52,311 nucleotides of DNA, taken from contig JAZRZU010000071.1 in the NCBI GenBank assembly GCA_045601465.1, positions 1 through 52,311 on the forward strand. Direction: 5' to 3'. Within the stretch, counting starts at the first letter, position 1, and each line of letters starts with the position of its first letter. Below, piece by piece: positions 24,392 to 33,249 of the stretch. The stretch is from RGIG3009 sp045601465. GTDB taxonomy: Bacteria; Bacillota; Clostridia; Oscillospirales; Acutalibacteraceae. The notes below the pieces were generated by a model. It was not told the origin of the DNA, did no database searches, and saw only the letters and a list, made by a program, of their open reading frames with translations. The position numbers were made by a program, and so were the translations under genes.

Positions 24392-24898
24392 TCATTCGGA
24401 CGGTTGGCTGACGATTGTTTCGTCCTCCGATAACAAGGCCGTCATCTTCTCACCAAACGACTCACTCAGTGAACGCAGCTCAAAAAGCAACGCATCCTTT
24501 TGGGCAAGCTGCGCCTCCAATGTCGCTTTTTGCTCTTGCAACTGTGCAATCGTTCCATCTCGCTGCTCGATTTGCTGCGTAAAATCGGTATTCTGCTGTT
24601 CAACAGACGAAAGCTCCTGACGCATCTGCTCCATTTGCAAGGAAACTTCACTCACCTGCGACTCCAACAAATCGCCCCGTTGCTTCTGATCAGCAAGCTC
24701 TGCTGTCAACCGTTCGTTTTCAGCAACCGCCTCTGCCGCAACTTGCGCCTCAGCAAGCTGCGTGCGCAGTTCCGCAAGCTGCTTTTCAAGCACATTCTCT
24801 TGTGCGGAATGTTCTTCCAGCATCGCATCGATGTATTGCAAGACGTCCTCTTTGCGGAATCCGCGCATCACCGTCTTAAACATGCCCTGTTCAGCCAT
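24392..24898 (-). CDS. DivIVA-like coiled-coil protein
   Basis: A 168-residue protein with a short N-terminal MFKTVMRGFRKEDVLQYIDAM, which resembles the membrane-binding start of DivIVA/GpsB. A long coiled coil rich in Glu, Gln and Leu follows (about 25-150). The start at 24898 follows AAAGGAAG. It may mark cell poles or division sites, but the match is only to the family style. It stands alone, with no operon partner. Confidence 0.6.
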   Translation of the reverse strand: MAEQGMFKTVMRGFRKEDVLQYIDAMLEEHSAQENVLEKQLAELRTQLAEAQVAAEAVAENERLTAELADQKQRGDLLESQVSEVSLQMEQMRQELSSVEQQNTDFTQQIEQRDGTIAQLQEQKATLEAQLAQKDALLFELRSLSESFGEKMTALLSEDETIVSQPSE

Positions 24899-24967
24899 TG
24901 GCCCACTTCCTTTCAGCACATCGTTTTATCATTGTACCATACCCTTTTTTAAAACGCAAGCACCAAT

Positions 24968-25005
24968 ATCAAAAGCACCGCCAGCAATCTGACGGTGCTT
25001 TTGAT
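24968..25005 (-). terminator. Terminator after the Q/N/K repeat gene
   Basis: A 17-base arm pair (24968-24984 with 24989-25005, one mismatch) has a CTTTTGAT tail on the minus strand, 11 bases past the stop codon. Confidence 0.7.
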
Positions 25006-25015
25006 AAAAAATTAC

Positions 25016-25141
25016 TTAGAACTGATTCTGTTTGTTCTGCTGGTTCTGTTTGTTCTGCTGATTTTGCTGATTCTGTTTATTCTGCTGGTTCTGCTGATTC
25101 TGTTTATTCTGCTGATTCTGCTTTTGCTGTTCGTTCTGCAT
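25016..25141 (-). CDS. 41-residue Gln/Asn/Lys repeat protein
   Basis: A minus-strand ORF with start ATG 25141 and stop TAA 25016-25018, preceded by GGGAGG nine bases upstream. It begins MQNEQQKQNQQNKQNQQ and is almost entirely Q, N and K in a repeating NKQNQQ/NQQ pattern, ending in a single Phe. The frame is kept despite the repeats. No family was recognised; gamma-type spore proteins are Q/N-rich, but they carry other residues. A small spore or unstructured protein is a guess. Confidence 0.6.
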   Translation of the reverse strand: MQNEQQKQNQQNKQNQQNQQNKQNQQNQQNKQNQQNKQNQF

Positions 25142-25211
25142 TGAAGATATCCTCCCTATTTGTGATTTGATACCGTCGTACCACAAATAGTATGGACAAA
25201 ACAGCTGTCAC

Positions 25212-25931
25212 TTATTCAGCGTTCGCCTGTATAAACGCTTTTAACAATGCCACGTGCGCCTGTTGCTCGTCCCGTTCTTTCTCAGACATGTTTTCCCATG
25301 GAGCACGCACACCGAAATACAATTCCTCAGGAGCCGCTTTTAGGCTTCCCACCGCTTGCATTTCTTTTTCTTTCAGCAACGGGCTGCCCTTCCAATTCCA
25401 ATAACGGCCATCCTCGCTTATGCCGTTCGCTGTTACCCCAATTTTATCAAAGAAGTAAACGTCGTCGTGCATGATCGGCACTAACACGTCTTGGTAGTAT
25501 GCGGGAGCCAACGCAAACATGTAAACGTTGCGTGCAGCAACGTGTGCAACCGCTAGCCGTTGATCGGTTTCTGCTCTGCGCCCGGCGGTCTCAACCGACA
25601 CGTTTAAAAACTGTATATTTACCACAACCTGCCCGTCGCCATTGCGGTCTTCTCCAAGATTTTCCAGTTGCGTTTTCAATCGTTGTTGGGCCGGCGTCGA
25701 TAAATCCTGTTCCAAGACAAACGTTACCGTGTAATCGGGTTTTACTTTGTTGATGACCTGTCCCAACAACAAGATACCGGCAACCACCGCAAAAACTACA
25801 CCGATGGTGACCCACTTGTAATGGTACCAAAAATTTTCCCATTTTCCTTTGGGCGTATTTGGTGGCGGCAGCGATTCCGATTTCACCAGCTCCTCAGGGC
25901 TAACACCCACTAAGTATCGTTCTCTTGCCAT
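25212..25931 (-). CDS. Unknown single-pass membrane protein
   Basis: A 239-residue protein with a cytoplasmic N-terminus, ARERYLVGVSPEELV, then a PPPNTPKGKWENFWYHYKW stretch. One transmembrane helix follows (VTIGVVFAVVAGILLLG, about 60-76), then an extracytoplasmic domain of about 160 residues with a DRNGDGQVVV motif. No family was recognised; substrate-binding or sensor roles are possible. The start at 25931 follows GGGAGGG. It lies downstream of nagA, beyond a terminator, with its own TATACT-like -10. Confidence 0.65.
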   Translation of the reverse strand: MARERYLVGVSPEELVKSESLPPPNTPKGKWENFWYHYKWVTIGVVFAVVAGILLLGQVINKVKPDYTVTFVLEQDLSTPAQQRLKTQLENLGEDRNGDGQVVVNIQFLNVSVETAGRRAETDQRLAVAHVAARNVYMFALAPAYYQDVLVPIMHDDVYFFDKIGVTANGISEDGRYWNWKGSPLLKEKEMQAVGSLKAAPEELYFGVRAPWENMSEKERDEQQAHVALLKAFIQANAE

Positions 25932-25988
25932 GCTATTCCCTCCCTGATTGTTACGGATAGTATACCATAACACACAGCTTTTGTAAAG

Positions 25989-26018
25989 AAGCCGCATCGC
26001 CAAAAGGCGATGCGGCTT
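25989..26018 (-). terminator. nagA terminator
   Basis: A perfect 13-bp stem (25989-26001 with 26006-26018) with an AAAA loop sits 10 bases after the nagA stop, with a T-rich tail on the minus strand. Confidence 0.75.
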
Positions 26019-26027
26019 TGTCCACGC

Positions 26028-27173
26028 TTATCGGTTATCCACCTTAATCTCACCACGCACCATGACCAACACGATACGAAAATTCTCATCGACGACCAAT
26101 AAATCGGCAAGCTTGCCTTTTGCAATCGAGCCGGTTTCATCATCCACACGAATAGCACGTGCAGGGTTGATGGTAGCGGATTTGATGGCCTGTTTTACCG
26201 GCACACCGAACCGCAGGACATTACAAAGCTCCTCGTATACGTTCGAGGTAGAGGCAGCAATGGTGCCGTCAGCAAGCAACGCTTTTCCGTCTTTCACATA
26301 TACCGTTTGTCCACCCAAATCGTATTCGCCATCCACGTGGCCGGCAGCACACATGGAATCACTCACAATGATGGAATTATCCTCGCCGAGTTGCGAAAAG
26401 GCAATTCGTAATGCCGCCGGATGAATATGAAACCCGTCGCAAATCATCTCGGCACGTACGCCGTACTCACGGGTTTTGTCGAACACGGCACCCACGACAC
26501 CGGGGCTGCGGTGTGTAAGCCCGCTTTGCGCATTGTACAGATGCGTGACGTGCTGTACGCCCCACTCGATTGCCGTACAAGCTTCATCGTAATCCGCTGC
26601 GGTGTGAGCGATCGACACCGTACAGATCGGCTGAATTTCCTTCACAAATCGTTCGGCGCCATCGCATTCAGGAGCAATATCCACCAACTTGATGATACCG
26701 CCGCAACCCTCATACAACCGTTTAAACTCGTCTGCATCGGGGTTGCGAACATACGCTCCGTTCTGTGCGCCTTTTTTGGACATAGCGATATACGGACCTT
26801 CCATATTGATCCCTTGAATATAAGCACCGGTCACGGTACGACGGCATTGCGCCACATTCGAAAAAATCCGTTGCAATTCTTCGAAGGATAAGGTCATGGA
26901 GGTCGGGCAGAAAGACGTAACGCCACGTTTGACCAAACAATCAGACATCGCTTGTAACGCTTCCTCTGTTGCCTCACCGGTATCATGTCCTGCACAGCCG
27001 TGAATATGTATGTCAATCAAGCCGGGCAACACGGTATATCCTTCCAGATCCAACACAGTATCGCCGTCGGTACGCATATCAATTGCCGCAATACGTTCGC
27101 CTTCAACCGTGATATTCTGCTTAACCGGTTCAAATTCATCGTTATAAATTGTTGCATTTTTTAAAACTATCAT
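26028..27173 (-). CDS. nagA: N-acetylglucosamine-6-phosphate deacetylase
   Basis: A 381-residue amidohydrolase-superfamily enzyme that converts GlcNAc-6-P to GlcN-6-P and acetate during amino-sugar use or wall recycling. Motifs are DIHIHGCAGHD, EGPYIAMSKKGA, SIAHTAAD, THLYNAQSGLTHR, CDGFHIHP and the catalytic-Asp segment VSDSMCAAG. The start at 27173 follows AGGAGG. No nagB or transporter is adjacent; it follows the pseudokinase gene by 33 bases. Confidence 0.93.
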   Translation of the reverse strand: MIVLKNATIYNDEFEPVKQNITVEGERIAAIDMRTDGDTVLDLEGYTVLPGLIDIHIHGCAGHDTGEATEEALQAMSDCLVKRGVTSFCPTSMTLSFEELQRIFSNVAQCRRTVTGAYIQGINMEGPYIAMSKKGAQNGAYVRNPDADEFKRLYEGCGGIIKLVDIAPECDGAERFVKEIQPICTVSIAHTAADYDEACTAIEWGVQHVTHLYNAQSGLTHRSPGVVGAVFDKTREYGVRAEMICDGFHIHPAALRIAFSQLGEDNSIIVSDSMCAAGHVDGEYDLGGQTVYVKDGKALLADGTIAASTSNVYEELCNVLRFGVPVKQAIKSATINPARAIRVDDETGSIAKGKLADLLVVDENFRIVLVMVRGEIKVDNR

Positions 27174-27206
27174 AGGTATTCCTCCTCTTATCCAAACTGC
27201 CAAATT

Positions 27207-28817
27207 TTACTGTGTGACGTCGCTGACATACAATGTTACCGTATCGCCCGGTAAAATGGTTTCTCCTGCTTTAGGCGAAGTACTTTCCACAAGCCCCTTT
27301 TCCAGCGTAGACACCTGCAAAAGCAAGCTATCGGTTACGGTATATCCCAATGCCTCTAAGTACAACTTGGCATGTTCTTCTTCCCATCCCGTCATGTCCG
27401 GCATAACGTTGTTTAACGGACCGGCGCTGATGACAACCTGAATCGTCGTACCCCGTTCGACCTTCTCGTTCGGAGCAGGTGTTTGGGATATAATGGCGCC
27501 TTTCGGCACCGTTGCACTGTATTCATATCCTTTGAGCGCTACCGTCATATCGCCAGACAAAACCGATTTTCTTACCACGGCATACATCCGCCCACACACA
27601 TCCTCGGTCCCAAACAACAACGGTCCGGTTTGGACGGGAACGGTGGTGGTAGGTGTGGTTGTCGTGGTCATAGAATCCTGTGTTGTAGTCGAATTGGCAG
27701 GCAAAGGAAGCTCAATGACGCCCAAGCCGTTGAGCGCAACCGCCACAACCACCGCAAGTACCGCAAAAACCGCTGTGAACACGACCCACAAATAGTGTTT
27801 CTTGCCTTTTTTGGATTCCACAGACGGCTGGTCATCCTCGTGAATCAAGGCGGCAACCGCCGATGTAGCAGTCAACTCATCCAATAACTGCTGGATGGTT
27901 TGTGTCCGTCGTTGCGGATGCACCCGCAACGCACGAATTAAACTTTCTTTGACGTGCGTCGGAGTCTTGTCGGCAATCTGAGCCGGCATGAGCAACTCCT
28001 CCGCCTTTTTGCCACGCTTGTCAGCATCCGTCGGACGACGACCCGTCAGCGCAAAGAAAAGGGTAGCCGCCACACCGTAAACGTCCGAAGCCGGTGTACA
28101 CACCGCACCCGCCTCATACTGCTCCGGCGCTGCATATCCGGAAATCATGCTCGGCTGGCATTTACTGTTTGCCGTTCTCGTTTCCTCGATTGCAAAATTT
28201 TTAATACGCAACCGCCCCGCATTGTCCACTAAAACATTTTTCGGGCTGATACCGAGATGCAACATCCCGGTCGCATGAATGGACGATAAAGCCGACAGCA
28301 ACGGTAAAAACAATCGCCGTGCTTCTTCAAAAGAAAGATACCCGCCTTTTTCGGCGACGTATTTTTCCAAACTGCGCCCCTCACAAAATTCCATCACGCT
28401 GTATGCGGTACCGTTTTCTTCAAAAATATCATAGGCGGGTACTACCACCAACAGATCCCGCAGCCGTGCAACCGACCGTGCCACGCTCAAAAATTTCGAA
28501 CGATAGGCTAAAAACGTCTCCGCACACTCCGGTAACGCGGTGACTTCGCCGTTATTTTGCCGTGTGCACAACGTGGACGGAAAAAACTCACGTAGGGTAA
28601 TGGTACAATTTTCTTGTTGATCAAATCCGATATATACAGCGCTGTCACCGCCGATTTCCAGCACACGTCCCACTAAATAGCGACCGGAAAGCAACGTGCG
28701 GACAGGCAAATATTCCGGCGGATTGATCCCGCTTACAGGGTATCCGCAACAAGAACACGTTGTCCCTTCCGATTGCAGAGGCTTCATACAACCCATACAT
28801 CGCATATCGGTTGCCAT
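27207..28817 (-). CDS. Zinc-ribbon/PASTA membrane pseudokinase
   Basis: A 536-residue protein with a zinc ribbon (CMGC at 7-10, CSCCG at 21-25), a protein-kinase fold (about 45-315), a transmembrane helix (about 343-362), a Thr-rich linker and one or two PASTA-like domains (about 400-536). Fold landmarks remain (GYAAPEQY, SDVYGVA). Catalysis looks lost: VAIK reads TLRE with Arg76, HRD reads HLG with Gly189, and DFG reads NFA with Asn207. It is probably a wall-muropeptide or lipid II sensor that works by binding. The dnaC-like gene ends three bases from it. Confidence 0.88.
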   Translation of the reverse strand: MATDMRCMGCMKPLQSEGTTCSCCGYPVSGINPPEYLPVRTLLSGRYLVGRVLEIGGDSAVYIGFDQQENCTITLREFFPSTLCTRQNNGEVTALPECAETFLAYRSKFLSVARSVARLRDLLVVVPAYDIFEENGTAYSVMEFCEGRSLEKYVAEKGGYLSFEEARRLFLPLLSALSSIHATGMLHLGISPKNVLVDNAGRLRIKNFAIEETRTANSKCQPSMISGYAAPEQYEAGAVCTPASDVYGVAATLFFALTGRRPTDADKRGKKAEELLMPAQIADKTPTHVKESLIRALRVHPQRRTQTIQQLLDELTATSAVAALIHEDDQPSVESKKGKKHYLWVVFTAVFAVLAVVVAVALNGLGVIELPLPANSTTTQDSMTTTTTPTTTVPVQTGPLLFGTEDVCGRMYAVVRKSVLSGDMTVALKGYEYSATVPKGAIISQTPAPNEKVERGTTIQVVISAGPLNNVMPDMTGWEEEHAKLYLEALGYTVTDSLLLQVSTLEKGLVESTSPKAGETILPGDTVTLYVSDVTQ

Positions 28818-28819
28818 GC

Positions 28820-29809
28820 TTATTCTCCTCCCAACGATTGTTTGAGCTTCTGTTGCCGAATGTCTTTGCCCACACATACCAGCGGCACAAACAAGCCCGT
28901 GATACGGGAGGCGATCTGTTCACCGTAGCGGTCAATCAATTCCTTTTGATTGAGGTTTGTGCTGATGATGGTGGGCTTTTCCGCCATCAACCGCCCGTTG
29001 ATGATGTTATACAATGCCGATGTGTAAAAGGAACTGGAAAATTCCGTTCCCACATCATCTAAAACCAGCAGATCGCATGCAATCAACACATCTTCTGTGT
29101 TGCCGTCGGTTCTGCCGAAATGCTCCCGTTCCATACGATGCAAAAGCTGCTGAATCGGTCCATACACCACCGAATAGCCTTTGGCAAGCACCTCGTTAGC
29201 GATCGCCAACGACAAATGTGTTTTACCAACCCCGGTCGGGCCCCGCAGTAACAAGCTGTCATCCCGTCCGTCGAAATTCTGGGCATACGCCTGACAATAT
29301 TCAAAAACCTTGCGCATCTGCGCACGGGGCGCAATGCCGGTACGGGTATCAGCCTTTGCGGAATAAAAATCCAACGATAATTCTTTAAATTTCGTCGGAC
29401 GCATCGCCGACAATTCGGACAATTCCATGCAAGAATATTCCCGCATCAACTGCTCCAAACAGACACACGGCTTGCCGTTTGCAAACCCGGTATCTTCACA
29501 ATGCGGACAGGTATACTGCGGTTCAAAATTCGTCACAGTCGTCCCATGCTTTTGCAGCAACATGGATAACTCGATTTGTAATGCCAGATTTTCGGTTTTG
29601 ATCCGTTCCACCTGTTTTTCCACGTCCTGCTTATTGAGAATGGCGGCAACCACCTTTTGAGAGGACATCGCCATCAGCTGTTCAATTTCCCGAACACGAG
29701 GCTCCTCTTCCCGCATCCGTTCACGGAACGCTGCCGCTTGCGCCGTTGCCGTTGCACGTCGTTCCTTTAAAGTCGCCATCGCTTTTTCATATAGTTCTTT
29801 TTTATACAT
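28820..29809 (-). CDS. DnaC/DnaI-like helicase loader ATPase
   Basis: A 329-residue protein. The N-terminal half is helical and ends in a zinc-binding segment, CPHCEDTGFANGKPCVC. The C-terminal AAA domain has Walker A GPTGVGKTHLS and Walker B LLVLDDVGTEF, then the IISTNLNQKEL sensor. This is the DnaI/DnaC loader of the replicative helicase. ATG 29809 follows GAGGTGA; a GTG at 29821 overlapping the previous stop is the alternative. Encoded after a DnaD-like gene, as in other Firmicutes. Confidence 0.9.
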   Translation of the reverse strand: MYKKELYEKAMATLKERRATATAQAAAFRERMREEEPRVREIEQLMAMSSQKVVAAILNKQDVEKQVERIKTENLALQIELSMLLQKHGTTVTNFEPQYTCPHCEDTGFANGKPCVCLEQLMREYSCMELSELSAMRPTKFKELSLDFYSAKADTRTGIAPRAQMRKVFEYCQAYAQNFDGRDDSLLLRGPTGVGKTHLSLAIANEVLAKGYSVVYGPIQQLLHRMEREHFGRTDGNTEDVLIACDLLVLDDVGTEFSSSFYTSALYNIINGRLMAEKPTIISTNLNQKELIDRYGEQIASRITGLFVPLVCVGKDIRQQKLKQSLGGE

Positions 29810-29817
29810 TCGACGGC

Positions 29818-30789
29818 TCACCTCGTTTTCTTCTTATAAATCGGCACGTACTGTTCCACCATGTTTTCGTATTCGGTGTTTTCAGCCGTGGGTTGTTTAC
29901 CCGCTTTTGGTTTTCCGGATAAAGCCGAAACCTTTTCGACCGTGTCCGCCCCTTGGTTGTGCCAATTTTCCAATATGCGGTCCATATACCGCACGTCAAA
30001 TTTACCGATTTTTTCTACGCAAATCGTATAAGCTTGCGCTAATAGCTCATCGGTGACCTGCCATTGACAGAGCCATTTTTCCACCGTTCGCATCGTCGCC
30101 GCACCGGTCAAGGGCTTTGGAAGCTGACACACCGCCTGTACCCGTAACACCGCTTGTTCACAGCGCTCCAAATAACACAAATGCTGCTCGGCGGCTTGCA
30201 TCGTCATAATGCCGCGTTCCGACCAATCCAGTGCCACTTTCTCTATGTATCGCATGGTAAGATGGTCCGCCTGTGCCGCATATCCCACCACCATCAGAAT
30301 GACCGCTGCCGGCATCCCGACCGTTTCATATAAATACAGAAGCGTTTCAGCATCTCCGTTGGAGAGTGGCCGCCCGATACGAGCGCCCACCTCGGTCAAC
30401 AACCCACCGAACTCCTCGTCCTTTTTCTGCCGCCGAATCACCTGTGTCATCTGCGGTTTTTCCACTTTTGGCCGTTTTAGCTTGGGCGGTTCCACAGCCT
30501 CTGTTTTCGTCGGCATAGCTTTCGTATCGGATACAACTGCCGCCGATTCCTCGCTGGGATGGAGCACCTTGACCGCCACCCAATACTGCAACGCATCTTG
30601 ACAATCCGGCACCGATTCGCCGATTGCCTTCGCACAGGCTTCGACGTCAAATACACCGCTGTTACGGGACACCCACAACAGCACTTTGAGCTGGATAAAA
30701 CTACATAGCCGCAAATGCCGATCCGCAATTTCCTTGGGCAATACAAACACGCGGCGCATCAATGACGCTTTCCACAAATAATCTGCCAT
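29818..30789 (-). CDS. DnaD-domain replication initiation protein
   Basis: A 323-residue protein with an N-terminal winged-helix-like region (SLMRRVFVLPKEIADRH) and a DnaD/DnaB helical domain (LSNGDAETLLYLYETVGMP, VEKIGKFDVRYMDRILENWHNQGADTVEKV). In Firmicutes this family helps load the helicase at oriC or restart sites with DnaI. The start at 30789 follows AAAGGAGGG. It heads the operon with the dnaC-like gene. Confidence 0.85.
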   Translation of the reverse strand: MADYLWKASLMRRVFVLPKEIADRHLRLCSFIQLKVLLWVSRNSGVFDVEACAKAIGESVPDCQDALQYWVAVKVLHPSEESAAVVSDTKAMPTKTEAVEPPKLKRPKVEKPQMTQVIRRQKKDEEFGGLLTEVGARIGRPLSNGDAETLLYLYETVGMPAAVILMVVGYAAQADHLTMRYIEKVALDWSERGIMTMQAAEQHLCYLERCEQAVLRVQAVCQLPKPLTGAATMRTVEKWLCQWQVTDELLAQAYTICVEKIGKFDVRYMDRILENWHNQGADTVEKVSALSGKPKAGKQPTAENTEYENMVEQYVPIYKKKTR

Positions 30790-30835
30790 AAAGTGTCCCT
30801 CCTTTCGGTTCTGTTTTACGAAGAATACCCATAAT

Positions 30836-30865
30836 ATTATATACATCTTTCGACCCGAAACGCAA
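30836..30865 (-). promoter_or_regulatory. Promoter of the dnaD-dnaC operon
   Basis: A minus-strand TATAAT (30836-30841) with an imperfect TTGCGT -35 18 bases upstream, 47 bases before the start codon. Confidence 0.55.
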
Positions 30866-30962
30866 GAGTTTTTTCGTTTTTCAAGTCAAAGGATAAAAAA
30901 TTCAGTTGATTTTTTTTGAAATATGTGCTATGTTGATAATGAAAAAAAGGAGGTGCTAAAAC

Positions 30963-31133
30963 ATGGCTTACATCATTAACGACGATTGCATCAGCTGCGG
31001 CGCTTGCGCCGAGGGTTGCCCTACCAGCGCAATCACGGAGGGCGACGGCAAATATGTCATCGATGCGGAGACTTGCATCGATTGCGGTGCTTGTGCTGAA
31101 GCGTGCCCCGTGAGCGCTCCTCAGGCGGAATGA
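30963..31133 (+). CDS. 2[4Fe-4S] ferredoxin
   Basis: A 56-residue clostridial-type ferredoxin starting MAYIINDDCISCGAC. It has two CxxCxxCxxxCP motifs: CISCGACAEGCP and CIDCGACAEACP. It is the low-potential electron carrier of fermentative metabolism. AAAGGAGG precedes the ATG. A candidate promoter (TTGATT, TATGTT) lies upstream, and a hairpin follows. Confidence 0.95.
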   Translation: MAYIINDDCISCGACAEGCPTSAITEGDGKYVIDAETCIDCGACAEACPVSAPQAE

Positions 31134-31146
31134 TTTCGATTTGTTG

Positions 31147-31179
31147 AAGGCTGCCGTACAGAACCGTACGGCAGCCTTT
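31147..31179 (+). terminator. Ferredoxin terminator hairpin
   Basis: A perfect 13-bp stem (31147-31159 with 31166-31178) begins 13 bases after the ferredoxin stop. The T-tail is short (TTTC). Confidence 0.65.
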
Positions 31180-31200
31180 CATCTTGAAAGGGATGTTATC

Positions 31201-31860
31201 GTGACACGAACCGAACCCTTAAAAAACGGCCGTTTTGTGCAGGTGGATGACACCTGTACCTTCGGTATTGATGCGGTGTTACTCAGTGAATTTGCCAAAA
31301 CACGTCCATCCGACCGTGCGTGTGACCTGGGAACCGGTTGCGGGATCATCCCGCTTTTGTGGTACACCGCCGAACAAGGTCCTTTGGTAGACGCTGTGGA
31401 TTGCTCACGCCACGCTGTCACGCTTTGCCGTGATTCGGTTGAAAAGAACCGCCTTTCCCACCGCATCACCGTATGGGAACAGGATTGGTGTGCGCTGTCT
31501 TTGCCAACCGCTTCGTATGACTTGGTGACCTGTAACCCGCCATACTTCCCCTTGGGAAGCGGAAAGGTCAGCGAGCAGGCGGACCGTCGTCTGGCACGGC
31601 ACGAAACCGCCACCACACTGACAGACGTTATCGCCGCTGCCCACCGTTTGCTCAAAGTTGGCGGACACTTTTGTTTGTGTCACCGTCCGGAACGTTTAGC
31701 AGACGTATTCCAAACATTGCGTGCGCAGGGCTTGGAACCCAAACGTTTACAATTCGTTCACGCCCGTCCCGACACTCCCCCTTTTCTATTCCTGTGCGAT
31801 GCCGCCAAAGGCGGCGGTGTACAGTTAACGGTTCTCCCCCCACACTTTCTTGAAAGGTAG
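31201..31860 (+). CDS. tRNA1(Val) N6-adenine methyltransferase-like protein (TrmN6/YfiC family)
   Basis: A 219-residue SAM-dependent methyltransferase. It has the SAM motif DLGTGCGIIPLL and the amino-methyltransferase signature TCNPPYFPLGSG. N-terminal GRFVQVDDTCTFGIDAVLL is typical of the family. GTG 31201 follows AAAGGGA; upstream in-frame codons fall in the ferredoxin hairpin. It is followed closely by rsmI, as in many Firmicutes. Confidence 0.88.
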   Translation: MTRTEPLKNGRFVQVDDTCTFGIDAVLLSEFAKTRPSDRACDLGTGCGIIPLLWYTAEQGPLVDAVDCSRHAVTLCRDSVEKNRLSHRITVWEQDWCALSLPTASYDLVTCNPPYFPLGSGKVSEQADRRLARHETATTLTDVIAAAHRLLKVGGHFCLCHRPERLADVFQTLRAQGLEPKRLQFVHARPDTPPFLFLCDAAKGGGVQLTVLPPHFLER

Positions 31861-31869
31861 GCGGCCGAT

Positions 31870-32700
31870 ATGCCCGGAACTCTTATTTTAGTTGGTACCC
31901 CCATCGGTAATTTGTCGGATTTTTCACCCCGTGCGATCGAAGCATTGCGTTCATGTGATTGTATTGCCGCCGAGGATACCCGTGTCTCTTTGACGCTGCT
32001 CAACCACTTTGGTATCCGCAAACCGCTGATCAGTTATTTCGAACATAATAAACAAGAGCGAGGTGCCGTCATCTGCCGTAAATTAGAAGAAGGCGAAACC
32101 GTCGCTTTGGTAACCGATGCGGGTATGCCCGCTATCTCCGACCCCGGCGAAGATTTGGTAGCCTTGTGTCATGAACGTGGCATTCCCGTCACCGTCATCC
32201 CCGGCCCCAGCGCCGCGGTTGCGGCACTCGCCGTATCGGGTCTTCCCAGCGGCCGCTTTACGTTTGAAGGGTTTTTGTCGGTTAACCGCCGAGAACGCCT
32301 TGCACGGTTGGACTCACTGAAAGACGAACAACGCACCATGATCTTTTATGAAGCGCCTCATAAACTGGTGGGCACGCTGGATGACCTTTACGCAGCCTTC
32401 GGCGAACGCCGTGTGTGCTTGGCACGAGAACTGACCAAACTGCACGAAGAGATTCTGCGCACCACCCTGTCGGCTGCTCAGGAGCGCTATCACGAAACCC
32501 CGCCCCGTGGGGAATTCGTGCTCATCGTCGAAGGTGCTCTGCCTGCCGAAACAACACCCGCCTCCCCCGAACAAGCCGCTGCGCTCGCTCGTCTGTTTAT
32601 ACAGGAAGGCTTGTCCGCCTCCAACGCTGCAAAAAAAGCTGCGGCGGAAACCGGTGTCAAAAAAGGGGATATCTATCGTCTTCTCATCCAGGAGGAATAA
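31870..32700 (+). CDS. rsmI: 16S rRNA (cytidine1402-2'-O)-methyltransferase
   Basis: A 276-residue tetrapyrrole-methylase-fold enzyme methylating the ribose of C1402 in 16S rRNA. Signatures are LVGTPIGNLSDFSPRA, AAEDTRVS, LVTDAGMPAISDPG, VIPGPSAAVAALAVSG and FYEAPHKL. The length is typical. It starts nine bases after the methyltransferase gene. Confidence 0.95.
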   Translation: MPGTLILVGTPIGNLSDFSPRAIEALRSCDCIAAEDTRVSLTLLNHFGIRKPLISYFEHNKQERGAVICRKLEEGETVALVTDAGMPAISDPGEDLVALCHERGIPVTVIPGPSAAVAALAVSGLPSGRFTFEGFLSVNRRERLARLDSLKDEQRTMIFYEAPHKLVGTLDDLYAAFGERRVCLARELTKLHEEILRTTLSAAQERYHETPPRGEFVLIVEGALPAETTPASPEQAAALARLFIQEGLSASNAAKKAAAETGVKKGDIYRLLIQEE

Positions 32701-32703
32701 CCA

Positions 32704-33246
32704 ATGTTTGAAAATTTTGGGGTTGGCACCCTCCTTATGATCGGATTGGCGGCGGTGATCGGCTTCTATCTGCACAAATTGGAGAAAAAAGAAAAGAGCG
32801 ACACATCAGCCGCCCTTTCTGAATCGTATAAACATTTGTCAGCCGAGATGCTCTGCTCTTTATCAGATGTAGACATTGTGCGTGCCGTTGCCGCCAATCT
32901 GCTGGCAAAGACCGACCGCCGCCACCCGGATGTGTACCATCTGTTTCCGATGCTCTCTCACGGCAGAATGGCGGTGTACAGCGTGTGGCTCATCTGCCAA
33001 GAGCTTGCGACCACCGACCTGCCCACCCTGCTCACCACCCCCACCACTCGATTTATCGAATCGGCGGCGGAGGGCTTTGCATGGATTGGGGCAGACGCTT
33101 GTGCCACTGCGCTGCTCGCCGCTGTAAATGCACCCGAGGATGAAGCGTGCTGTACCGCACTTTACGCAGCAATTGCCGATGAGCAACCGCTCATACTTTG
33201 CGCCACCTATATCCGTGAGCATCTCTCGGAGTTTACCGATACCTGA
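32704..33246 (+). CDS. Unknown protein with N-terminal membrane anchor
   Basis: A 180-residue protein with one N-terminal hydrophobic segment (GTLLMIGLAAVIGFYL) followed by KLEKKEK and a helical cytoplasmic region. A strong AGGAGG precedes the ATG, three bases after the rsmI stop, so it is part of that operon. I do not recognise the family. Confidence 0.65.
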   Translation: MFENFGVGTLLMIGLAAVIGFYLHKLEKKEKSDTSAALSESYKHLSAEMLCSLSDVDIVRAVAANLLAKTDRRHPDVYHLFPMLSHGRMAVYSVWLICQELATTDLPTLLTTPTTRFIESAAEGFAWIGADACATALLAAVNAPEDEACCTALYAAIADEQPLILCATYIREHLSEFTDT

Positions 33247-33249
33247 TTT

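Noticed and set aside
25020..25141. Short tandem repeats considered as a CRISPR array or satellite
   Set aside because: Repeat units are only codons for Q/N/K with no unique spacers, and the frame with its ribosome binding site explains them as coding.
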